From: Actinoplanes palleronii
GTDB lineage: Bacteria > Actinomycetota > Actinomycetes > Mycobacteriales > Micromonosporaceae
Reading direction: 5' to 3'
Length of the DNA: 37,378 nucleotides
Assembly: GCF_016862315.1 (NCBI RefSeq)
Contig: NZ_BOMS01000084.1
Coordinates: 1-37,378, forward strand
The notes under the pieces are model-generated. The model did not search any database. It was not told the DNA's origin and worked only from the letters and a program-made list of their open reading frames with translations. Both the position numbers and the translations under genes were made by a program. Of the stretch, positions 32,101 to 37,378 are shown one piece after another (the stretch's first letter is position 1; each line of letters starts with the position of its first letter).

Positions 32101-32422
32101 GCCGGTTCCCCAACTCCTCCGCGACCACCCCGAGGTCGTAGGAGATCTGCAACAACAGCGGATGGTCGTCGCCGAGGCTGTACTGCCCCGCCGCGTACGC
32201 CGTCTCCAACACCCGCCGCGCCGCTGCCGGATCCCCCAGCTGCTGCCGCACTGTCGCCAGTTCCCGCTGCGTCGACAGCACGTCCGGATCACCCTGGCTC
32301 AGGGTCGCCTGACCGATTTCTACCGCACGTTCGAAGAGGTCGGCCGCCCCCACCAGATCGCCTGCGGCAATCAGCGAGCGCGCCCGGTCCAGAGCCGGAG
32401 TCAAAGGGGAGGGGTGCGACAC
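29129..32422 (-). CDS. TPR protein with long proline-rich repeat region, one membrane helix and extracytoplasmic FN3-like domain
   Basis: A 1097-residue protein. The start is GTG 32422 (MSHPSPLTPALDRAR); the frame is open to 32563 but the added part is not protein-like. Residues 1-150 form tetratricopeptide-type helical hairpins (AGDLVGAADLFERAVEIGQ, LGDPAAARRVLETAYAAGQ, LGNRHEARKAFGRVAQ). Residues about 170-960 are a disordered Pro/Gln/Ala-rich region with several internal repeats: PAPVWPSDQPQPAF, QTPSDPQQ, RTPEG and SGPGYPQA units, then Tyr/Gln-rich AGYEQ units. One membrane helix (about 965-990) follows an Arg/Lys stop and leads to a beta-sandwich C-terminus resembling FN3, with two cysteines. 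The cytosolic TPR and outside FN3 suggest a transmembrane linker. It lies 103 bases upstream of the MoxR operon on the same strand. No catalytic motif is visible. Confidence 0.75.
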   Translation of the reverse strand: MSHPSPLTPALDRARSLIAAGDLVGAADLFERAVEIGQATLSQGDPDVLSTQRELATVRQQLGDPAAARRVLETAYAAGQYSLGDDHPLLLQISYDLGVVAEELGNRHEARKAFGRVAQHGPMILGPAHWAVVRAQTYLGQDPSSSIRPGPIQQAPQSSPPAMPHQPAQHPGPPPTPPGSMPQFGSGTPQNPQYGGAAVPTQQPHPAQAPPAAPPQPGGYREYSAPVWPSEETHPAFREFPAPVWPSDQPQPAFQEFPAPVWPSDQPPATPQQQPPATPPQTPNVPPQSSTALQQSPAAPEQPPWQTTPSDPQPPWQTPGDPQQTPWQTPSDPQQRAPQTPSDPRQTTPDAPQQPQPLLRPQQPSVQPQSPATQPQRPEAQPTVAPSQPPVEPQPRPRPAIPAQRQPDSTQPPQAAPTTPAAASTPEAPPAPATPPAPATPAAPAAPTSRLGLLRPPPSLRPARQQTAPTSPAPSPAPKPQANPDQKPAQPQPAPAEQTPANPQAAQPTPARPDPAAPEQAGDPEKQEPAKPDAFRPDSPWGPAPATGKDPQATPLQEFKPALFGGGTEPSAAPEAPAVYHRGSNDAVVVQRPDPVIMPLAETPAPTVRPDARPDSVTAGAPAAAQTAFPVRQEPAPEPRSEPVTPTAPPRSTDPDPAAKPTDPTPATPDRAPKPTESTPPPEATPPPAPAISEATTLLPTVESRTPEGRTPEGRTPESVIPEHRTPENRTPDTTWPAPSSTSRQSTSPWTSEPDLPRPATTPAPEPQPDPHRAAPHQQAPTQPGVHQPGAAQTSGPGYPQATQPGPAQASGPGYPQAASQPGVYRPGPAQASGPGYPQATGQPGVYQPGPAPTSGYPQASRYQPGPAPTSDPAYDPAVGYDQAGYASHAGYEQGIYHPGQAAYPQAGHQQATYQQATYQQAGYEQAGGYRQTEAGVWQQGAAPDGAFPAYGMGNEPQPASHRKRGMALFAVIAAVLAAIVAVVAMVFTLADRTQKDEKNDTPTLAGDPPAQVALTDRRTRIDISWADPAGGKVSFMITMGHPGEQLKPAQNVSPGVTSKTIEGLNPELDYCFAVVAVYAIDTFATSEQKCTDRGQN

Positions 32423-32622
32423 CCCGCCATGCTGCCCGGTACGCCCCCGAGATACCAGACCGCCTCCCGTTCCGTGCCCATATGCCCTCGATTGTCCGGC
32501 CTCCCACCCCTCCTGCAACCCCCTGCGGAGACCGTGTACTGTTCTCTCCTGTGCGGCCGACAAGGCAGCCGAAACCCCCGGAAAACAACGGGGAAACGGG
32601 TGCCGCTAAGCTGTATGAGCAA

Positions 32623-32710
32623 GTCCGGGTGGCGGAATGGCAGACGCGCTAGCTTGAGGTGCTAGTGCCCTTTATCGGGCGTGGGGGTTCAAGTCCCCCT
32701 CCGGACACCA
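32623..32710 (+). tRNA. tRNA-Leu (anticodon GAG)
   Basis: An 88-base gene with acceptor stem GTCCGGG pairing with TCCGGAC (last pair G-T), the D-arm region ggcggaatggcagac, anticodon stem ctagc/gctag around loop TTGAGGT (anticodon GAG, reads CUC and CUU), a long class II variable arm (gccc-tttatc-gggc), the T-arm gggggTTCAAGTCccccc, and an encoded CCA end. The long variable arm fits leucine. Confidence 0.95.
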
Positions 32711-32713
32711 CTT

Positions 32714-32760
32714 CTGGTGTAACTCCACGTTAAGCGCGGAGTTACACCAGTTCGTGTTTT
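32714..32760 (+). terminator. Perfect 13-bp inverted repeat after tRNA-Leu (terminator or recombination site)
   Basis: The arm ctggtgtaactcc (32714-32726) pairs perfectly with 32738-32750; the loop is 11 bases. TTCGTGTTTT follows, so it reads as the tRNA terminator. The 13-base arms around a short spacer also look like a tyrosine-recombinase core site, and a recombinase cassette begins about 70 bases further on. Confidence 0.7.
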
Positions 32761-32821
32761 CGGGTGCAGTCGACGGCCAGAGGCCAGCCGACTAGGCTTT
32801 TGATGCCATCTACCAGCCGCA

Positions 32822-33352
32822 ATGTCGCTCTGGACGCTGACCATGACAGCCATGGACAGTCCGGCACCCGACGCCAGTCGGCGAGCGGACACCGAACAAC
32901 TCATCGGCGCGCTGATCCCGCCCATCATTCAGGGGCGGCTGATCCCCGATGTGCCGGCCTCCCTGCCACCGCTGCCACCACGCCGGCTCCCCGCCAGCGA
33001 GGCGCCACACTCGCTGCGACTCGACATCGCCTGCCCCGACGCCTCTGGCCGGCTCTCAGTGCGACGCCTGTTGCGGATCCTGAACTGGTCACCCGGTGAC
33101 CGGATCGATCACACCGTCATCCAAGACGCCATCATCGTCACCCGCTCCCCCACCGGGCGTGCCACCATCGGCGTGCGCGGCGACCTTCCCCTGCCCGCCA
33201 CCGCCCGTGCTCTCGCCGGCATCACCCCCGACAGCCAAGCCCTGCTGGTTGCCGCACCCGGCCACGACACCCTGGTCGTGCATCCACTGTCGACCGTCGC
33301 AACGCTGCTCACCGAGTACTACGCCCGGCAGGACAGCGTCGATGGCAGCTGA
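32822..33352 (+). CDS. AbrB/MazE/SpoVT-like DNA-binding protein paired with a recombinase
   Basis: A 176-residue protein. The start is uncertain: ATGs at 32822, 32843 and 32852 are in frame and none has a good ribosome binding site. The C-terminal part (about 65-170) contains two strand-turn patterns typical of swapped-hairpin AbrB-like domains: GRLSVRRLLRILNWSPGDRI with RATIGVRGDLPLPATARALAGI, and a following VAAPGHDTLVVHPLSTV. Proteins of this sort precede tyrosine recombinase genes in actinobacteria, where they may regulate or assist the recombinase. The last codons overlap the recombinase start at 33342 by 11 bases, so the two were translated as a unit. There is no toxin gene, so a toxin-antitoxin role is unlikely. 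Confidence 0.6.
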   Translation: MSLWTLTMTAMDSPAPDASRRADTEQLIGALIPPIIQGRLIPDVPASLPPLPPRRLPASEAPHSLRLDIACPDASGRLSVRRLLRILNWSPGDRIDHTVIQDAIIVTRSPTGRATIGVRGDLPLPATARALAGITPDSQALLVAAPGHDTLVVHPLSTVATLLTEYYARQDSVDGS

Positions 33353-34363
33353 CCTCACACCAGCGCAGGCCATGCTCGCCCGGTTCGGAGTCGCCCTGGC
33401 CCCGCCACCGGGACAGGTGACCGTCCGGCAGTACCTACCGAAAGTGATCGCGGCCGCCAGCCCGACCAGCGCCAAGACCTACGGCACCTACTGGGCCCGG
33501 ATGGATCGGCTCTGGGGCGAGCGACCGGTCGACACCATCCGAGCCACCGACGTCGAAGCCCTGCAGCGCGACTGCACCGTCAATGCCCGGCCACGGGAAC
33601 GAAATTTCCGAGGCGGCCGGCACGCCGGCGAGAACGCCAACTCCGCCGCCCGGGCATTCTTCCGACGCGCCGAAGCCGACGGCCTCATCCCACCCGGAAC
33701 CAGCCCCGCCCACCGCGTCCCCAAGCCCCGCCGCCTGCCCAACACCCGCCGCGCCCTACTCGCCTGGGAAATGCAGGAGATCACCGAGGTCGCCCGAACC
33801 ACCGGCAACGACGTCGTCCTCGACAATCTGCTGCTGCGCCTGCACACCGAGACCGCCTGCCGCCGCGGCGGCGCACTCGCCCTGTGCCGCAAAGACCTCG
33901 ACACCCGCACCGGCCTGGTCCGGCTCCGCGAGAAGGGCGAGACCCTGCGCTGGCAACCGATCACCCTGCACCTGGCCACCAGCCTCGCCGACCACGCCCG
34001 CCTACGCGGAGTCACCCAGCCCGACGCCCCACTGCTGCGCTACCGCAACGGCCAGCACTGACCACCCGACGCTACGACGCCCTATGGAATCGCATCGGCA
34101 GCCAACTCCCCTGGGTCGCCGCTCAGGGCATCTCCACCCACTGGCTCCGGCACACCACCCTCACCTGGGTAGAACGCAACTTCGGTTACGGCATCGCCCG
34201 CGCCTACGCCGGCCACACCGACAACACCGGCCCGGCCACCACGACCTACATCAAGGCCGACATCCACGCCGTCGCCACCGCCCTGAGCGCGCTCACCGGC
34301 GAACCACACCCGCTTGCCCTCAGCCCCGCCGAGCTCGGTTTCCGCGCCTGGCCCACCCGTTGA
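33342..34363 (+). pseudogene. Tyrosine recombinase (integrase), broken by a one-base deletion
   Basis: Starts at ATG 33342 (MAADLTPAQAML), overlapping the AbrB-like gene. Residues 1-90 form a core-binding (SAM-like) domain with SAKTYGTYWARMDRLWGERPV. The catalytic domain has the first Arg in TACRRGG (near residue 172). At RYRNGQ the frame meets TGA at 34059; adding one C after 34055 restores GQPLTTRRYDALWNRIG and reads on to 34363. The restored part carries HWLRHTTLT (His-x-x-Arg), YAGHT and the nucleophile Tyr in TTTYIKAD. All catalytic residues are thus present but split over two frames. The gene is either a recent pseudogene or, less likely, is read by frameshifting; a sequencing error is also possible. 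Restored length is about 340 residues, normal for the family. Confidence 0.85.
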
Positions 34364-34557
34364 CAGGTGTTCAAGCCGACGCATCACCTCCGTCACTCGA
34401 AGGACCGAGATCACGACCGGCGAATTTGACTCAACTGCCGAGGAGCGCAAGGTTCGGTGATCGTTGACCCGATCGGCGACTTGTCATGGCTGTCCGGGAC
34501 GCCCGCCGGTCGGCGCCCAGACACGAGGTGTTCGCTGATTCCTGCGGCCGCCCGGTC

Positions 34558-34677
34558 CCGGCTGGTTGCCAGAGGTGTTTCCGGCAGCCCGACACACCTC
34601 CGGCGACCAGCCGAGTGACTGCGGCTGGCGATGAGCGGTCCCTCAAGACGTCGGATACACCCCTGGCAGCCAGCCGA
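34558..34677. repeat. Three copies of a ~19-bp repeat forming tandem hairpins
   Basis: Copy 1 on the plus strand is ggctggttgccagaggtgt (34560-34578). Copies 2 (34594-34612) and 3 (34657-34675) are its inverted forms with two or three changes. Copies 1 and 2 make a hairpin with 17 of 19 positions paired; copy 3 can pair partly with cggctggc at 34622-34629. Copies 2 and 3 are each followed by gag. Confidence 0.7.
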
Positions 34678-34903
34678 GGAGATCGAATGTCTGGAACTGC
34701 CGCCGATAGTGCGCGGAGGCCGGCCACGGGGTGGGAACAGATTGGGAGTACCGCCGAAAAAACCTACACACACACTGCAGGACGCCGGCTTAAGCGCCCT
34801 GGACGTGGTCTCTACCATCCGCAACCACAGCCGCCGATGAACCGCTCCAGCCGCCGGACAACGCACGGCGTGGGTCGACATCGCCGTCGTCGCCGAACCC
34901 GAT

Positions 34904-34959
34904 GACGGGGTGACGGGGTGACGGGGTGACGGGGTGACGGGGTGACGGGGTGACGGGGT
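34904..34959 (+). repeat. 8-bp tandem repeat, 7 perfect copies (gacggggt)
   Basis: Seven identical head-to-tail copies of gacggggt. The unit is not a multiple of three, which fits a non-coding location. It separates the hairpin repeats from the recombinase relic and is a likely variable-number locus. Confidence 0.95.
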
Positions 34960-34970
34960 GCCAATACCAG

Positions 34971-35054
34971 CTACGTGTCGCCGCGGCGTCGAGCCCGGCC
35001 AGCGCGCAGATCTACTCAACGTACTGGGAGCGGATGGTCGAACTGTGGGGGTGA
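34971..35054 (+). pseudogene. Relic of a second tyrosine recombinase (core-binding domain)
   Basis: The plus-strand translation LRVAAASSPASAQIYSTYWE followed by RMVELWG and a stop matches the recombinase at 33342 (KVIAAASPTSAKTYGTYWA, RMDRLWGERPV) at more than half of its positions. After the TGA at 35052 a frame change would continue as GEPRSP, like GERPVD in the intact domain. Nothing else of the gene is found; the upstream side is cut off by the 8-bp repeat. It is a small decayed fragment. Confidence 0.7.
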
Positions 35055-35118
35055 TCGGCGAGCCGCGATCGCCGTCGCCGTCAAGTAGAAATCCAGTACG
35101 GTGTGTGATCTTGCCTCG

Positions 35119-35502
35119 ATGAAGAAAATTCTGCGACAGAGTGGCGCCGTGGCCGTCCTGGCCCTCGCCCTCGGCGCCGCGCCGGCCGCTCCGGCCCTGG
35201 CCGCCGACGCCGCTGTGGTCGGCGTGTGCGGTGCCACCAACTTCGCGTTCGTCGTCAGTTTCCCTGCCCGTGGGGGCTACGAGAGCACGATCATCAGCCC
35301 GAGGGGCAACCTTACCTGCTGGGTCCATCAGATGAGCTCGATCAACAAGACCGAGGCGATCAACGTATGGGCGTACCCGATTCCGGGGAACAGCAGCCGC
35401 GTCCTGATCTGCTCGGTGAACAAGAACCTGAGCACGGTCGCCACCTTCAGCATCTCGGTCAGGGGCAAGGAGACAACGAACACGGGCTGCAACATCACCT
35501 AG
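35119..35502 (+). CDS. Small secreted protein of unknown function
   Basis: A 127-residue exported protein beginning at ATG 35119 (MKKILRQSGAVAVLALAL); GTG 35101 in the same frame is possible but would only lengthen the head. The signal peptide ends at ALA-AD (about residue 28). The mature part of about 100 residues has four cysteines (VCGATN, LTCWV, LICSV, TGCN), enough for two disulfides, and a beta-strand-like pattern. The family is not recognised. Its GC content is lower than in the first 33 kb. The transposase remnant begins only 5 bases after the stop, so the C-terminus may have been reshaped by that insertion. No ribosome binding site is evident, which lowers certainty. Confidence 0.6.
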   Translation: MKKILRQSGAVAVLALALGAAPAAPALAADAAVVGVCGATNFAFVVSFPARGGYESTIISPRGNLTCWVHQMSSINKTEAINVWAYPIPGNSSRVLICSVNKNLSTVATFSISVRGKETTNTGCNIT

Positions 35503-35507
35503 TACTG

Positions 35508-35943
35508 CTACGGCGGTTCGTACCCTTCGAGGCGTTTGCGGTAGTGGGAGTCGCGGGCTCGTCGTATGCAAAGCCGGCGGAAGTCTGACCAGGCCAGCAC
35601 GTGTTTGGTGGTGTGCACGACGGTCAGGATGAGCGTGGCGAACAGGCGCCTGATCTCGTTGCTGCTCAGCGGGATCAGGCTGTCTTCGTCCGCCTGGCCG
35701 GGGGTTTGCTGGCAGCGGCTTCGGCGGCGCGGATGATGGCCAGGAACGCGGCGGTCATGGCCAGGGTGATGTGGGCGTACCAGGCGTCGTAGCGGCGGAC
35801 CTGGTACTGGTCCATCCCGGCCTCGTTCTTGGCCGTTGGGAAATTCTCCTCGACCGCCTACCTCGCGCCCGCGCCACCAGCGTGCGTAGCCGGGTGCCCC
35901 GCGCCCCGAAACACACGTAATAGGCACAGCCGGAGACCTTCAT
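35508..35943 (-). pseudogene. Decayed IS701-like transposase fragment (C-terminal third)
   Basis: Read on the minus strand from about 35943, three frames together give transposase sequence: CAYYVCFGARGTRLRTLV, then (after a frameshift near 35858) AVEENFPTAKNEAGMDQYQV with RRYDAWYAHITLAM, then (after a second shift near 35690) DEDSLIPLSSNEIRRLFATL and a C-terminus rich in Arg. VEEN contains the Glu of the DDE triad; the two Asp regions and the whole N-terminus are missing. The pattern fits IS701-type DDE transposases of actinobacteria. It is not functional. I cannot place its terminal repeats. Confidence 0.75.
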
Positions 35944-36271
35944 CTGTTCACAAGATCCGTCACCGATCCTCAGATCGAGTGGTCACACTTCCTCGACCAA
36001 CGTCCCCGGACATCACAACTAGAGCGAACATCCCGTACTGGCCACTGAACCTGCAGTTCCGACCGAAAAACTGGACACGCCACCAAGTCCACGATCCGCC
36101 ACCCGGATTACCCGCTCAAGGCCGCGCGACGAGGTTCTAGCGGCCGCCACTCCAGCCATTGTTTCTCCGTCAAGTTTTATTCAAGTCGGTGTGGATACCG
36201 TATTCGAGAAGGAAGGATGGGCAGCGAACCTGCGCCGAACCGCTTTCTTCGCGTCATAGGGGGATCGTTGA
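35944..36271. other. Gene-free stretch upstream of the I36 genes
   Basis: No gene is supported in these 328 bases. Composition is clearly less GC-rich than in the first 30 kb. The last 100 bases must contain the promoter of the secreted protein at 36272; GATACC at about 36190 is a possible -10 hexamer but no convincing -35 is present. Confidence 0.5.
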
Positions 36272-36769
36272 ATGAAGAAGAAAATCCTGCACGTGCTGGC
36301 GGTCGCAGCGACAGTGACCGCCGGGTTCCTGGCCGTGACCAGTCCCGCACAGGCGGCGTACCCCTGCCTGGTGGGGTACGTGTGTCTGTATGAGAACGTC
36401 GGCTGGACCGGTTCCGTCGCGGTGCTTCCCGAACTCAACCGGGACGACAACGGCCCCGGTGAGGTTCACTGGTTCCCGGAGAAGACCTTCACCAACGGGA
36501 CGAATCTCAACGATCACGTCTCCTCGGTCAAGAATCTGACCAACAAGACGCTGTATCTGTACGACGATGTCGACTTCGACAACACGAGCCAGCACACCGA
36601 TTACCCGAAGTGGATCGCCCAGGTTCCGGCGCACACGAGCGTGTACCTGACTGACGATAATTGGAACTGGGGTAATTTCAACGACAAGGCATCGTCGGCG
36701 AGCATCGGCCACGTGTGGGACTGCGATCGCAACTCGCTCAAGTTCCGATACGACTGCGGCTGGAAGTAG
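36272..36769 (+). CDS. Secreted peptidase-inhibitor family I36 (beta/gamma-crystallin-like) protein, copy 1
   Basis: A 165-residue secreted protein starting at ATG 36272, preceded by AGGGGG. The signal peptide (MKKKILHVLAVAATVTAG to PAQA, about 1-28) precedes a mature domain opening with YPCLVGYVCLYENVGWTGS, the pattern of the I36 peptidase inhibitor family, whose founding member from Streptomyces inhibits metalloproteases. The segment C-x5-VCLYEN-x-GWTG is the Greek-key-like motif shared with beta/gamma-crystallins. The mature part has four cysteines (two near the N-terminus, WDCDR and YDCGWK near the C-terminus). A Trp- and Asp-rich centre could bind calcium, but this is inference. A second family member follows on the same strand. 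Inhibitory activity is not certain; many family members are simply small secreted proteins. Confidence 0.85.
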   Translation: MKKKILHVLAVAATVTAGFLAVTSPAQAAYPCLVGYVCLYENVGWTGSVAVLPELNRDDNGPGEVHWFPEKTFTNGTNLNDHVSSVKNLTNKTLYLYDDVDFDNTSQHTDYPKWIAQVPAHTSVYLTDDNWNWGNFNDKASSASIGHVWDCDRNSLKFRYDCGWK

Positions 36770-36782
36770 CTCGAGCATATCT

Positions 36783-36840
36783 TCGGCGCGCTGACTGGGC
36801 CTTCGTCCAGTCAGCGCGCCGAATTCATTTTAGTTTTCAC
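36783..36840 (+). terminator. Strong intrinsic terminator after I36 copy 1
   Basis: A 17-bp perfect stem (36783-36799 with 36808-36824, core cggcgcgctgactgg) with an 8-base loop, followed by the T-rich tail ttcattttagttttc. It starts 14 bases after the stop codon. Confidence 0.92.
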
Positions 36841-37010
36841 CACCATGGCCGTTCGAGCATGGAATCCACCCGACAGGTCGGTCATAGCGGAGACTCGGCG
36901 ACCCTCGGCGCGGTTACAGCGGCGCAAATCAATTCAGTTTCCACTATATATAAAGACCGTCCTATGTAGGTTTAAAGCGTCAGGGAGCACTGCTATTGAG
37001 ATGAGGGACA

Positions 37011-37378
37011 ATGAAAACCGCATGGAAGCGCTTCGCTGCTACGGCTGCGGCGACGATCGCCGTGACGACCCTGTCGGCCACGCCAGCGCGGGCGGACGAC
37101 GTGGGGATCGCCAGCACGCCTTGCCCCACCTATGCGCTTTGCCTCTACCAGCACTCAGGCTGGAACAACATCCTCACTTTCCCCGCGTCGGTTTTCACGT
37201 CGCGTGAATGCGTGCCGAACCTCACCCAGATCAGCTACCCTTCCAGCCGCGTTTCGTCAAACGACTCGATCACGGGGGTTGTTAATAACACCGGAATGGC
37301 GATCAATTTATTTGAGCACACCAACTACGACGGAAGGTTCACCCAAATTCCGGCGGGCGGCAACTGGGAGAACCTAAT
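37011..37378 (+). CDS. Secreted peptidase-inhibitor family I36 protein, copy 2 (3' truncated by window edge)
   Basis: Starts at ATG 37011 with GAGGG five to six bases upstream; the frame is open to the end of the window (122 complete codons). The signal peptide (MKTAWKRFAATAAATIAV to PARA, about 1-28) is followed by CPTYALCLYQHSGWNNILTF, the I36/beta-gamma-crystallin opening, aligned with CLVGYVCLYENVGWTGSVAV in copy 1. A third cysteine (RECVPN) and the segment NNTGMAINLFEHTNYDGRF, a second crystallin-like motif, follow. It is a diverged paralogue rather than a recent copy. It has its own spacer and, given the strong terminator after copy 1, its own promoter, perhaps in the AT-rich tract at 36940-36965 (ctatatataaag). 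Confidence 0.85.
   Translation, partial: MKTAWKRFAATAAATIAVTTLSATPARADDVGIASTPCPTYALCLYQHSGWNNILTFPASVFTSRECVPNLTQISYPSSRVSSNDSITGVVNNTGMAINLFEHTNYDGRFTQIPAGGNWENL

Larger units (their letters stand above)
34364..34970. other. Non-coding accessory stretch with hairpin repeats and an 8-bp tandem repeat
   Basis: No gene is supported between the recombinase and the recombinase relic. The stretch holds two related hairpins (34558-34677) and seven 8-base units (34904-34959), described separately. Open frames here cross the repeats and have no recognisable product. Confidence 0.6.

Noticed and set aside
30545..32665. Several long plus-strand open frames opposite the TPR protein
   Set aside because: They are Arg/Gly-rich mirror images of the proline-rich repeats on the minus strand and have no start signals or domains; the minus-strand frame has TPR, membrane helix and FN3 features.
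34904..34959. CRISPR array
   Set aside because: The 8-base units are directly adjacent with no spacers, and no cas genes are present. The 18-bp array at 9070 is likewise a coding tandem repeat.
34411..35571. A 386-codon minus-strand open frame across the repeats
   Set aside because: It runs through the 8-bp array, the recombinase relic and opposite the secreted protein, with no domain features.
35829..36140. A 103-codon plus-strand open frame opposite the transposase relic
   Set aside because: Its first third is antisense to transposase sequence and the rest shows no codon bias or motif.
32623..37378. A complete integrative element bounded by att repeats of the tRNA-Leu 3' end
   Set aside because: I found no second copy of the tRNA 3' end in the window and no conjugation or phage genes; an end beyond the window cannot be excluded.

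Overview
The window looks like chromosomal DNA of a high-GC filamentous actinobacterium of the Micromonosporaceae, probably Actinoplanes or a close relative. This rests on a G+C content that appears to be near 70 percent in most genes, frequent GTG and TTG starts, GTGA stop/start overlaps, strong third-position GC bias, and family content (MoxR/DUF58/transglutaminase operon, PIG-V-like mannosyltransferases, GAF-PAS kinases, secreted I36 inhibitors). The genus is inferred, not proven.

Positions 1-7.3 kb: the 3' end of a secreted protein made of near-identical 75-77 residue repeats, then a polysaccharide-type block. This has a GT2 and a GT4 glycosyltransferase overlapping by ATGA, a small unknown protein, an OmpR-type response regulator, a convergent nucleotidyltransferase/thymidylate-kinase-like fusion, and a Wzx-like flippase. 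The flippase runs 10 bp ahead of a hybrid histidine kinase (HisKA-HATPase-REC-HPt) whose linker is an 18-bp tandem repeat. From 9.7 to 13.5 kb lie a small membrane-anchored secreted protein, a SAM methyltransferase flanked by REP-like repeats, a conserved actinobacterial protein of unknown role and a YCII/DGPF protein.

From 13.7 to 19.2 kb are two tandem duplications on the minus strand. The first is two PIG-V-like mannosyltransferases, both with TTG starts and both with a leader hairpin that would bury the ribosome binding site. The second is two GAF-PAS histidine kinases, of which the upstream copy stops right after the phospho-acceptor helix and has no ATPase domain. A divergent alpha/beta hydrolase follows.

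From 20 to 32.4 kb is a cell-surface block on the minus strand: a TPR/proline-rich/TM/FN3 protein, then an operon of a membrane-anchored beta-propeller-FN3 protein, MoxR ATPase, DUF58 protein and a transglutaminase-like membrane protein that has lost its catalytic Cys and His. A repeat-rich lipoprotein comes last. The likely theme is assembly of an envelope complex, with MoxR/DUF58 as its chaperone pair.

From 32.6 kb to the end is an accessory region: tRNA-Leu(GAG), a 13-bp inverted repeat, an AbrB-like gene overlapping a tyrosine recombinase broken by a one-base deletion, hairpin repeats, an 8-bp tandem repeat, a relic of a second recombinase, a small secreted protein, a decayed IS701-like transposase, and two secreted beta/gamma-crystallin-like proteins of the I36 inhibitor type. 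The second of these runs off the end. From about 35 kb the base composition is visibly less GC-rich. The best candidates for something undescribed are the shared mannosyltransferase leader, the ATPase-less kinase partner, and the surface block with a dead transglutaminase.
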